From positions 186,001-250,000 of the forward strand of contig NZ_BMPB01000007.1 of the NCBI RefSeq assembly GCF_014647375.1: 64,000 nucleotides of DNA. The letters are read 5' to 3'. Below the pieces are notes generated by a model. It worked only from the letters and a program-made list of their open reading frames with translations, was not told the origin of the DNA and did no database searches. Position 1 is the first letter of the stretch. Each line of letters starts with the position of its first letter. This document shows positions 56,166 through 64,000 of this stretch, piece after piece. The DNA comes from Parabacteroides faecis. Lineage in GTDB: Bacteria > Bacteroidota > Bacteroidia > Bacteroidales > Tannerellaceae. The position numbers and the translations under genes are program-made.

Positions 56166-59100
56166 TTATTCTACATACAACATCACTGTTCCGCCAATCG
56201 TATCTCCCTTCTTTAACGGCTTCCTGAACGGGGCATAATAACTACCCAGGAACATTTCATTTCCTGCCGTTACGAAATCTGCAACCAGGAAACGGATACG
56301 ATCCTTCTCTAACCACGAACGCCAGTGTTGCTTTCCATCGGAAACAGCTGTCACCTTATTCCCTGCATGGTCTGTAAGACCCGCATACCAGATGTTCCGA
56401 CGCGTAGAACGGAAATCGTTACTTCCCAGCTCATTATAATCCAAACTCCATGACCAGCTCGGTTCTACACGGGGATTCAGATGAGAAGGCAAACCGGAGT
56501 AGAACAGCTCCGCCTCACCTACCGGACGGCTGATATGATCGTCGGGATAAACGCTCCACAAACCGTCACGACGCCAAAACGTTTTATCGAACGTAGCCGG
56601 AGCCTCAAAAACCAGTCCCCACTGACGGGGATTCACGTCTGCCAGCGCATCGAAAGAATAGCTCACGGACAGTTTTCCTCCTGCATTGATAATCAGCTTA
56701 TAACTTCCTTCAAACTCTTTATAGCTTCCTTTTACGCTAACGATCACATCGTCTCCGTCTTTGATTGCATCGATCTCCGCCGGTTTCCATTCGGTACAGA
56801 TATCATTAAACAACGGTGTGTTCGCATTATGATTCGGATAACAGCCACCGCCGTTCAAAGGCAATGCCATCAGCCACGGACCGCCGTTCAGGACTTCCTG
56901 TTTTCCCTGCTTCAATGACAGGATCTGTCCGGTCGTACGGCTCACCTCACAGGAAAAGTGTTTACCTGTAATACGATAAACGTCATTTGTTTTCTTCAGC
57001 TGAGTAGCTACCGGTTGCAGTTCAGGTAATTCGTTCTGGACCTGTTTGCCGACCGGAATGATATATTCGTCGGCTACAAAACCGCGCGGATCGGTGAATG
57101 ACAGATAAAGTTCGTTCGCCTTATCCGGATTTTCGATCGGGATACGTATCTGACCGTTCTCTCCCGGCCGGATCGAAGCAAAAGAGATACCCTGCTCCTC
57201 CCCGTATTTCCAATGGATCTGCAACTCACTGAAATCCGTATAAGTATATCTGTTTTCTAATGCTACAGTCAGTTCCTTTGCCGGAGACAACTGAGCAGTA
57301 TGTACCCGGACAGGACTGTATATCTTCTTCATATCCCAATATTCCGGCTTCGGGCGACGCCATCCGTCGATCGGCCCCCAAGGACCATAACCGACCGCAT
57401 CTCCGTTCGGCATCTGGAAAATATCGTCGATACCCGACCAGATAGAGCCACCCAGCACACCGTCCGTCTTATACATATTATCCCATGTAGGAGACAAAGC
57501 CAGCGCCCAGTCGCTGCGTACACCCGGATCCGTTACCAATTCACTCCGGTTATATACATTCAGGTGGCAATACTCGCCATACACCATCGGACGTTCGCTT
57601 TTGGCAGCAACTTTATATCCGTCCGGTCCCGGATAATGGATATTTGCGATCGGAGCCGTGCTTCCCTGGTTGTTGAAACCGCCGTATGCCTGATCATGGA
57701 ACGTATGCGGACGTGTCGGATCGGCTTTTTTCACATAGACTTCCACCTGGGCAAATTCCTTGTTCCAGTAAGATTCATTCGCAATCGACCAGAAGATCAC
57801 AGAAGGATGATTCCGGTAAAAATGGATTGTCTCCATATTTGCCTGTAAGACATACGGATAGTATTTGCTATCCTGATAATCGAGTGTTTTCCAGTTCTCG
57901 TTGGCATGATGGCCGATCCAGCAGACAGGCGCCTCCACCTCGACGAACATACCCAGTTCGTCACAGGCCTGAAGCAATTCTTCACAGGGAGGGTAATGCG
58001 ATGTACGGATAAAGTTACAGTTTGCCGCCCGGTATAATTCGACATCTTTCCATTCCAGTTCGGGTGTCATGACACGGCCTATAAGCGGATGTGCTTCATG
58101 GCGGCAGACACCTCTCAGTTTCACCGGTTTTCCGTTTACCAGCAGACGGTTTCCCTCTATCTGTACTTCGCGGAAACCGAAGCGTTTCTCGATCTGTTCT
58201 GCCGTATGGTCGCCATTTTCCAATTCTATCTTCATCGTATATAAATAAGGATGTTCGTTATCCCATTTTTGCGGATCACGCACTGTTCCGGTCAGCCATC
58301 CGTTCCATGTCTCGCCGGGAGCCAATGAAGGAATCTGCCGGTCCAGCACAACCGGCAGTCCGGCAATAGAGAGACGGGCAGCGATATTCTTTTCTGTTTC
58401 TTTCCCGGAGTTCGTTACTGCCAGGTAGACTTTTAAGTCGGCATCTTTATATTTTTCGTCCAGGTCCGTCACAATGCGTATATCCGAGATATGCACATCG
58501 GGAACGGCAAAAAGCGTTACTTTACGGGTGATACCTCCGAGCTGGTGAGCGGCATACTGCGTCAGGCTACCCAGCATATCGGCCAGCGATTCGCTACGGA
58601 CTTTCAGTGCTAATCTGTTCACGCCCGGTTGCAATGCCGGGGTAGCATCCAGTTCAAACGCAGTCATACCTCCCATATGGGCCCCAATCTCTTTTCCGTT
58701 CAGCCAAACGGTACATTCGCTGGATACACCGTCGAAACGTAATTTAACCTGTTTACCTTTCCAGTCAGCCGGTAAAGTAAATGTAGTCAGGTATCCGCCG
58801 AACCCGGCAGAATCGACCTTAAATCCTTGCATCGACCACTGGCCCGGTACGATGATCGGATGCCATCCGCCAGCCTCTGCCTCCCGGTTCTGAAAACCGG
58901 CTTCCGGTGAAGGATTGAATTGCCAGGTACCGTTCAGCGAGAGAACCGGATCATATACGCCCGGCACACTGTAAGGGATAGCTGTATAAACCGGCAAATG
59001 TTCTTCCGCATTCACCGTCGTATCGACCTGATAACTCTGCGTATGTGACAATGCCAGTTTCTGGTCGCCCTCGAACGGAACCGGTTTCTTCGGGTTAGAA

Positions 59101-59585
59101 GAATACAGGTTCAGTTCCGAGACCAATGCATTCGGTCCTTTCAATACTTCAAAGACCAATACTAGCTGCCCGTAAGCAAATGCCTTTTTCGGCAGGTCGA
59201 TACGGTAACGTTGTTCTTTCCCTTTTTCCAACACGACAGGAGACTGTACCTCATTTCCATCGGCAACGATCCGCTGTCGGCGCTCACTGTCAGAGAGGTA
59301 AACGACCTCCAATTGATAATCGGCCTGAATATCCATCCGGTCGAAAGCATAAATAACAGTTCCGCCGAAATTACATGTCCGGGCAGTCATGCTCCCGCCT
59401 ATCTCATCGGGCATCGTATAATTATCTCCTTTCACCAGAAACGGCTGTTTGCCGTCCACGCCGCAATCGTTGGAAGCAACCGGGTGCAAGGTGGTTGTCT
59501 GTGCACTTACCGTCAGCACAGAGAGCCACAAAATCAAAGTACTTAGAACAGGCTTTCTGTGCCTGGATTTTTCAAGGTTATTCAT
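56166..59585 (-). CDS. Exported GH2 beta-galactosidase with N-terminal malectin-like domain
   Basis: The ATG at 59585 (MNNLEKSRHRKPVLSTLILWLSVLTVSA) gives a signal peptide. A malectin-like carbohydrate-binding domain (about 35-180, ending NLYSSNPKKPV) precedes the GH2 sugar-binding, Ig-like, barrel and small-chain domains. The acid/base Glu lies in VIFWSIANESYW and the nucleophile Glu in VYGEYCHLNVYNR. It is longer by about 170 residues than the GH2 at 28806, mainly by the extra N-terminal domain. The two share the same core motifs and bracket PUL2. It is expected to remove beta-galactose outside the cytoplasm. Confidence 0.9.
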   Translation of the reverse strand: MNNLEKSRHRKPVLSTLILWLSVLTVSAQTTTLHPVASNDCGVDGKQPFLVKGDNYTMPDEIGGSMTARTCNFGGTVIYAFDRMDIQADYQLEVVYLSDSERRQRIVADGNEVQSPVVLEKGKEQRYRIDLPKKAFAYGQLVLVFEVLKGPNALVSELNLYSSNPKKPVPFEGDQKLALSHTQSYQVDTTVNAEEHLPVYTAIPYSVPGVYDPVLSLNGTWQFNPSPEAGFQNREAEAGGWHPIIVPGQWSMQGFKVDSAGFGGYLTTFTLPADWKGKQVKLRFDGVSSECTVWLNGKEIGAHMGGMTAFELDATPALQPGVNRLALKVRSESLADMLGSLTQYAAHQLGGITRKVTLFAVPDVHISDIRIVTDLDEKYKDADLKVYLAVTNSGKETEKNIAARLSIAGLPVVLDRQIPSLAPGETWNGWLTGTVRDPQKWDNEHPYLYTMKIELENGDHTAEQIEKRFGFREVQIEGNRLLVNGKPVKLRGVCRHEAHPLIGRVMTPELEWKDVELYRAANCNFIRTSHYPPCEELLQACDELGMFVEVEAPVCWIGHHANENWKTLDYQDSKYYPYVLQANMETIHFYRNHPSVIFWSIANESYWNKEFAQVEVYVKKADPTRPHTFHDQAYGGFNNQGSTAPIANIHYPGPDGYKVAAKSERPMVYGEYCHLNVYNRSELVTDPGVRSDWALALSPTWDNMYKTDGVLGGSIWSGIDDIFQMPNGDAVGYGPWGPIDGWRRPKPEYWDMKKIYSPVRVHTAQLSPAKELTVALENRYTYTDFSELQIHWKYGEEQGISFASIRPGENGQIRIPIENPDKANELYLSFTDPRGFVADEYIIPVGKQVQNELPELQPVATQLKKTNDVYRITGKHFSCEVSRTTGQILSLKQGKQEVLNGGPWLMALPLNGGGCYPNHNANTPLFNDICTEWKPAEIDAIKDGDDVIVSVKGSYKEFEGSYKLIINAGGKLSVSYSFDALADVNPRQWGLVFEAPATFDKTFWRRDGLWSVYPDDHISRPVGEAELFYSGLPSHLNPRVEPSWSWSLDYNELGSNDFRSTRRNIWYAGLTDHAGNKVTAVSDGKQHWRSWLEKDRIRFLVADFVTAGNEMFLGSYYAPFRKPLKKGDTIGGTVMLYVE

Positions 59586-59612
59586 TCCGCTTTTGTTTAG
59601 TATTTTCCACTG

Positions 59613-59712
59613 CAATATTACGAATATCTATCCGCTCCGCCTCTATGACCGGACGACAGAAAAAATGGGAAGAGGGAACAAATTCCCAATAAAAATGTAC
59701 AAAACGGAACTA
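59613..59712 (-). promoter_or_regulatory. Promoter of the outer GH2 gene with upstream motif
   Basis: Minus-strand TAATATTG (59613-59620) is one base from the -7 consensus. Plus-strand TGTACAAAACGGAACTA (59696-59712) is 76 bp upstream and differs by one base from the motif before the AraC gene at 3657. Confidence 0.5.
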
Positions 59713-60053
59713 CCTTTAATAATGCTCATGATTATGTTAATGATTTGTATATCTGAACAAAGACTATTTTCTTTGTAACCAATCCCAGATATCTATCCGA
59801 CCATATCCGGCAGAAAAACAGGATTTGAACCAACACCATATCGGAACAACTTAGAAACCGGCCGTCCGCTGGATATGTTGCGGACAGCCGTGAAGGTTAC
59901 AGGCGGTACGACGGTCGCATCCATAGTCGATAAATGACAAAATAAAGGAGGTATATCTGAAAATATCCCTCAAAAACGTCCCATTTCATCGAGGTTCGCC
60001 AGAATGGGACATGTTTGAAACAAGCTTAAACAGCCTTTTCTTTATGGATAAAT
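59713..60053. other. Intergenic region with two hairpins between GH2 and the regulators
   Basis: An 11-nt arm CGGCCGTCCGC (59859-59869) pairs with GCGGACAGCCG (59880-59890) with one mismatch, and GTCCCATT (59978-59985) pairs with AATGGGAC (60003-60010). No frame of note is present. They may be operator dyads for the regulator genes or transcript structures; neither has a T tract on the plus strand. Confidence 0.4.
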
Positions 60054-60061
60054 TATCTTTG
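60054..60061 (+). promoter_or_regulatory. Promoter -7 element of the regulator pair
   Basis: TATCTTTG is a perfect TAnnTTTG match 24 bp before the ATG at 60086, giving a short leader. It lacks the CGGAAC-type upstream motif. Confidence 0.6.
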
Positions 60062-60085
60062 CCCACTTAAGACAAAAGAACGAAA

Positions 60086-61219
60086 ATGGTTAATATTCAT
60101 GTATTATGCACCGAATTATCTCTTGATGCAATAGGGCTTGTCATGGGCACAATTGTCCTGATACGTTCTTCCGACAACAAGCTACAAAGAGCATGGGGAT
60201 TTCTCGCCATCACTTTGTCTATACTCTTGTTGCTGGACAATACTGAATGGGTCTATTTATATGGGAAAGGAGGTAAAGGATTGCCGGACCGTGCAATCCT
60301 TTTACTTGATCATCTATCTTTATGGCATATTGTGCGTACAGTTATATTCTTCCAGTTCTTCTCCCTGTTCCCCCTGGCCTCGCTGAAACCCGGATGGCTG
60401 ACATTGTCCCGTATCACGAACTTTTGTATTCCGATCATACTCATTACATGTATCGCCTGTTGTTATGAGCTTTTCAACGGTCAATATACGAAACTAAGGT
60501 CTTTTTCGGATATTATAAAACATATTGATAAACAGGATGTAATCCTGAGAATATTCCTTTTTATTGTCAGTGTCATTACTCCTTCCGTAAACTTTCTGTT
60601 CCTGTTCTTTAAACGTTGGATACCCTACCGCCGTAAACAAAATCATTCTACGGTTATTTATATGAGCTGCTTCGGACTCATTATGTCAGGATATATATGG
60701 TTGATGCTAGGAACTTCCGGTCTGAGTTTCAACATATTCGGTTATCTGGTCATCGTACCGATGATCTATCTGAACAGGCTTTACCTGCGCAATGAGAACC
60801 CGTTGTCGCTCCCTCCTAACCCGGCGGAACAACTGAAATCAGAAAATGCCGAAGTTGTCCGGGAAATGGAAGCCTCTGTCACTGTACTGGAGTTGAACAA
60901 TCAGCTACTGAGCCTGATGAAAGAACAAAAGCCGTTTATAAATCCGGAATACTCTTTGTCCGATTTACTGGGAGAGATGAACACCAACGAGCACAGACTT
61001 ACAAATGTACTGCGTTACAACGGTTTCTCCGGATTCAGGGAATATATCAACTTTATCCGCCTCCAGTATTTCAAGGAACAGGCGGCATTGCATAAAGATA
61101 GTACCGTAAAGGAACTGATGTTTAAAAGTGGTTTCACCTCACGTTCAAGCTTTTACCGTTACTTTTCAAGCATCGAAAAAATGTCTCCTACCGAATATAT
61201 AGAAAAATTGAAAGAATAA
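60086..61219 (+). CDS. Membrane-anchored AraC-type regulator (full-length sensor)
   Basis: The 377-residue protein has an N-terminal membrane region with about six to seven helices (from LSLDAIGLVMGTIVLI to about residue 240, ending VIVPMIYLNRLY) and a cytoplasmic C-terminal AraC DNA-binding domain (about 290-377, LSDLLGEMNTNEHRLTNVLRYNGFSG and FTSRSSFYRYFSS). Such proteins are expected to sense a membrane or periplasmic signal and act on DNA directly. It stands next to PUL2, transcribed away from it, and is followed 23 bp later by a shorter relative. Control of PUL2 or the adjacent ABC permease is possible; no direct evidence. Confidence 0.85.
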   Translation: MVNIHVLCTELSLDAIGLVMGTIVLIRSSDNKLQRAWGFLAITLSILLLLDNTEWVYLYGKGGKGLPDRAILLLDHLSLWHIVRTVIFFQFFSLFPLASLKPGWLTLSRITNFCIPIILITCIACCYELFNGQYTKLRSFSDIIKHIDKQDVILRIFLFIVSVITPSVNFLFLFFKRWIPYRRKQNHSTVIYMSCFGLIMSGYIWLMLGTSGLSFNIFGYLVIVPMIYLNRLYLRNENPLSLPPNPAEQLKSENAEVVREMEASVTVLELNNQLLSLMKEQKPFINPEYSLSDLLGEMNTNEHRLTNVLRYNGFSGFREYINFIRLQYFKEQAALHKDSTVKELMFKSGFTSRSSFYRYFSSIEKMSPTEYIEKLKE

Positions 61220-61242
61220 TCTATTTTCAATTCGTATACATC

Positions 61243-61959
61243 ATGCGCATACTACAATATTTCATATTGCTGTTACCTTTCTCTGCCAGCCTTTTCTGGG
61301 CATTGACTTTATTCTGCGGCAGAAAAGGGAATGTATATTCATGCAAAATATGGATACTGTATGCATTGCTGATCATATTGAATGCGTTCATAGCCACAGC
61401 AGGTGAACGTATCATTTTCGTAGGCAATCCTATCACAGAAGCTATATTATTGCTTATCTGGGCGGGGTTTCTCTATTATACAGGTTATAAAATACATCAT
61501 AAAAAGCAGACTGTTTCGTTTTATGATGCAGAACAGTCCTGTAACGAAAAGACAGATGAAACAGATAAAAGGGAAATCACCACGAAAGCTCATTATAAAC
61601 TTCTTCCCCATTTCAACAGACTGATCGATGAAGAGCAGATATTTCTGCAAAATAATCTGCATATAGAAAAGATTGCCCGGATGCTCAGTACAAACCGTAC
61701 CTATATTTCCAGACTGATCAATCAGGAATATCAGTGCAGCTTCTCTGATTATATCAACCTGAAACGGATAGAATATGCAAAAATACTGGCTCACTCCCAC
61801 CCGGAACTGACACAGGAACAGATTGCAGAAAAAGTAGGTTTTACACACGCCTCCAGTTTCAGCCGCACATTCAAACAACTATCCGGACAAACCTTCAGGG
61901 AATGGAGCAGGAACAACCAGGAAAATAAAAACCCTATCCGGGAAAGGATAGGGTCATAA
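61243..61959 (+). CDS. Short membrane-anchored AraC-type regulator
   Basis: The 238-residue protein has only three likely membrane helices (1-20, 31-50, 63-82) and an AraC domain (about 130-235, with NLHIEKIARMLSTNRTYISRLINQEYQCSFSDYINL read in parts and GFTHASSFSRTFKQLSGQTF). It is half the sensor length of the gene before it, suggesting a truncated or specialised duplicate. The last bases overlap a hairpin that serves as terminator for the convergent permease gene. Confidence 0.85.
   Translation: MRILQYFILLLPFSASLFWALTLFCGRKGNVYSCKIWILYALLIILNAFIATAGERIIFVGNPITEAILLLIWAGFLYYTGYKIHHKKQTVSFYDAEQSCNEKTDETDKREITTKAHYKLLPHFNRLIDEEQIFLQNNLHIEKIARMLSTNRTYISRLINQEYQCSFSDYINLKRIEYAKILAHSHPELTQEQIAEKVGFTHASSFSRTFKQLSGQTFREWSRNNQENKNPIRERIGS
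61931..61954 (-). terminator. Terminator of the ABC permease gene, inside the regulator's 3' end
   Basis: ACCCTATCC (61931-61939) pairs with GGATAGGGT (61946-61954). On the minus strand it is followed by TTTTATTTTC, on the plus strand by no T run, so it serves the permease gene ending at 61963. It lies within the last codons of the short regulator. Confidence 0.75.
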
Positions 61960-61962
61960 TCA

Positions 61963-64000
61963 TTATTCCGATTTCAAACTATCTACCGGATTGGCATTAG
62001 ATGCCCTCCAACTCTGGAAAGTGACGGTACCGATAGTAATAACCAGTACGATCAGCAAGGCCAACAAATATACCCACCAATACATCGGTGTTTTATAGGC
62101 AAAGCTTTCCAACCACTTTTTAATGCCATAATATCCTACCGGGGCAGCCAGTGCAAAACAGATCAGGACAATATAAACATACGAACGGTTCAGCATCTCC
62201 AATATTTCCATATTCGTCGCACCATGCACTTTGCGGACACCGATCTCTTTCCGGCGGTATTGGGTTTCAAATACAACCAACCCAAAGACACCTACAAGCG
62301 ATATAATAATAGCCAGTATACTGAACACCGTAATCAGGCTACGCAAGTTCTCTTCCTTATGATACAGTTGGTTAAATATCTCGTCATAAAACTCGATATC
62401 ATACGGATAAGACGGGTCTATATCTGCCATCGTATTACGGATATGGGAAACAGCACCGCGTATATCTGTTCCGGCTTTCAGGCGGATATAGGAAACAGTC
62501 ATAGGGAAAGGTATATTACCTGTCACAAAAGCAATATTATTCTCTCCGCTGCGGAGTGAAGTAAACTTCACATCACCGGTCAGACCTACAATACGACCTG
62601 TTTTCCACGATGTTACCTGATCACCGGCTTCCATGTTCATTTCCATCTTAGCCGCATGGTTAAAGATATACACAAAATCTTCCGACAGTTTGTCTGCTGG
62701 CGAGAAATCACGCCCTTCCTCTACCGGAATACCCATGACACGCAGGAAATTCTGTGATACGGCTATCATAAAGAACTGAAACTCCTTTTCCTTTATATAA
62801 CCGCCATTGGTGCTGTAACCATCCTTCGAACCTACTTTTTCCATGGCGAAAGCCACATCTTCGATACCCGAATATTCTTTCAGGCGGTTCACATACGTCT
62901 CATGCGATTTATTGTATATCTCCCCGCTCAAACGGACAATAGCGACCTGATCCTTATCGAATCCCAAAGAATATCCACGCATATAATTGTTTTGAAGGCG
63001 AACAAAGCTGGCACCGATAATCAGCAGGATAGAGACGACAAACTGAATACCTATCAGCACAGTACGCAATTTACGCCCGGAAGGTGAAAGTCCGAAACTA
63101 CCTTTCAGTACCAATGCCGGAGGGAAAGAGGTCACATACCATGACGGATACAATCCGGCAACGATACCGGTAACCAAGGCTACAACTCCGGTCAGTAATA
63201 TAACAGGCAGGTTACTTACTATTGCCAGGTTTGCATCTACGAAAGGCAAAGCTTCCGTACGTCCCAATATCCAGACAACGAACAAACTCAACAGCCAGGC
63301 AACCATGCTGATGATAGCCGCTTCCACCAGCAAGGCACGTCGCAATACGGCATCCGGGCTACCCAATACTTTCTGGGTATTGATACTCTTGATACGCATC
63401 GGCGTCAGAGATGTACTGAAGTTCGTAAAGTTGATAGCAGCCACAATGATAATCAATAAAGCGATGAAGAACAGTAACATGGTCACTTCCTTATTTCCAC
63501 TTCGGAAGATCGTTCCGTCCTGGCTCTCATTCATATAATAGATACTTGTCAACGGAGTCAGTTTGATACGTGTATCCTCCCCTTTATCTATCTTGGAGAA
63601 GTCAAAGTTGGCATTGAAATTATCTACTACGGTCTGTGCTGATTCAGGATTATCCAGTAACAGATAGCAAACATAATTACTAGCTCCGAAATTATCTCGT
63701 TGATAGGTTTCACCGATAGCTGTATAGATCAGGTTACGCATCTGGGTATTACCGGGAAAATCCTTATAAACTGCTCCTACCGTATACTCGCGGTTATCTT
63801 TCGATTGTACACTTTCTTCCGCATGAAGTGCTTTTCCCACAGCCGGCTGGTCACCGAACATCTTGCGGGCTACACTCTCAGGCAGGATTACTTTTTCCGG
63901 ATCATTCAGGCAATCGCGGTCCCCTTCAATGATCGGGAAATCGAAAACTTTGGCTATATCCGGATGACAAGTTTGTACCAACTCCCGGTAACCGATCTTC
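61963..64000 (-). CDS. FtsX/MacB-like ABC transporter permease (N-terminus beyond the window)
   Basis: The frame remains open to the right edge (preceding codons read KIGYREL), so the gene is partial; an internal TTG at 63979 is not the true start. The 672 visible residues show a periplasmic core domain, a membrane segment (MLLFFIALLIIIVAAINF), three further helices around 215-290, a second core domain and a C-terminal FtsX domain with VFSILAIIISLVGVFGLVVFE and ending SWRASNANPVDSLKSE. It belongs to the large duplicated-core MacB-like permeases of Bacteroidetes, of unknown cargo. Convergent with the regulators. Confidence 0.85.
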   Translation of the reverse strand, partial: KIGYRELVQTCHPDIAKVFDFPIIEGDRDCLNDPEKVILPESVARKMFGDQPAVGKALHAEESVQSKDNREYTVGAVYKDFPGNTQMRNLIYTAIGETYQRDNFGASNYVCYLLLDNPESAQTVVDNFNANFDFSKIDKGEDTRIKLTPLTSIYYMNESQDGTIFRSGNKEVTMLLFFIALLIIIVAAINFTNFSTSLTPMRIKSINTQKVLGSPDAVLRRALLVEAAIISMVAWLLSLFVVWILGRTEALPFVDANLAIVSNLPVILLTGVVALVTGIVAGLYPSWYVTSFPPALVLKGSFGLSPSGRKLRTVLIGIQFVVSILLIIGASFVRLQNNYMRGYSLGFDKDQVAIVRLSGEIYNKSHETYVNRLKEYSGIEDVAFAMEKVGSKDGYSTNGGYIKEKEFQFFMIAVSQNFLRVMGIPVEEGRDFSPADKLSEDFVYIFNHAAKMEMNMEAGDQVTSWKTGRIVGLTGDVKFTSLRSGENNIAFVTGNIPFPMTVSYIRLKAGTDIRGAVSHIRNTMADIDPSYPYDIEFYDEIFNQLYHKEENLRSLITVFSILAIIISLVGVFGLVVFETQYRRKEIGVRKVHGATNMEILEMLNRSYVYIVLICFALAAPVGYYGIKKWLESFAYKTPMYWWVYLLALLIVLVITIGTVTFQSWRASNANPVDSLKSE

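Noticed and set aside
59810-59890. Possible tRNA on the minus strand (GGTTCAAATCC T-loop-like string)
   Set aside because: The T-stem does not pair, and no acceptor, D or anticodon arm can be drawn with normal lengths.

Overview
The window looks like chromosome of a gut Bacteroidales member, most likely Parabacteroides or a close relative (an inference from gene content, with no marker gene present). The signs are two SusC/SusD pairs, an ECF sigma/FecR pair, many exported or lipid-anchored glycoside hydrolases, AraC-type regulators and promoters of the Bacteroidetes form (-7 element TAnnTTTG).

Layout. Positions 1-3547 (minus strand) hold a small sugar-acid type catabolic operon: SDR dehydrogenase (cut by the window edge), enolase-superfamily dehydratase and RraA-type aldolase, with a soluble AraC regulator upstream. 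Positions 3688-18162 (minus) are polysaccharide utilisation locus 1 (PUL1): ECF sigma, FecR anti-sigma, SusC with STN domain, SusD, an unassigned hydrolase-like lipoprotein, a GH89 alpha-N-acetylglucosaminidase and a large DUF6067-like hydrolase. Positions 18.2-23.2 kb carry small hypotheticals, a winged-helix protein, a strongly structured RNA candidate, an ACT-domain protein and an S41 peptidase. Positions 23.3-24.5 kb are the wreck of a mobilisable element (toprim primase fused to relaxase remnants). Directly behind it, 24722-28447 is an AT-rich three-gene operon: SF1 helicase, DarT-like DNA ADP-ribosyltransferase and ADP-ribosylglycohydrolase. This is the best candidate for an under-described defence or toxin-antitoxin system.

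Positions 28.8-59.6 kb (minus) are PUL2, with the enzyme set expected for mucin-type O-glycans: SusC/SusD with an accessory lipoprotein, three GH2 enzymes, GH3, GH29 and GH95 fucosidases, a GH95-like protein, a GH101 endo-alpha-N-acetylgalactosaminidase and a GH31. The order suggests at least four or five transcription units separated by clear hairpin terminators. Positions 60.1-62.0 kb hold two tandem membrane-anchored AraC-type regulators, and an FtsX-like ABC permease runs off the right edge.

A shared upstream motif (TGTA-CAAAA-CGGAAC type) lies 73-76 bp above the predicted -7 element of five minus-strand promoters: RraA operon, AraC gene, SusC2 and the two outer GH2 genes. Two weaker matches lie before GH29 and GH31. 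This suggests that PUL2 and the sugar-acid operon form one regulon distinct from PUL1, which has its own sigma/anti-sigma switch.
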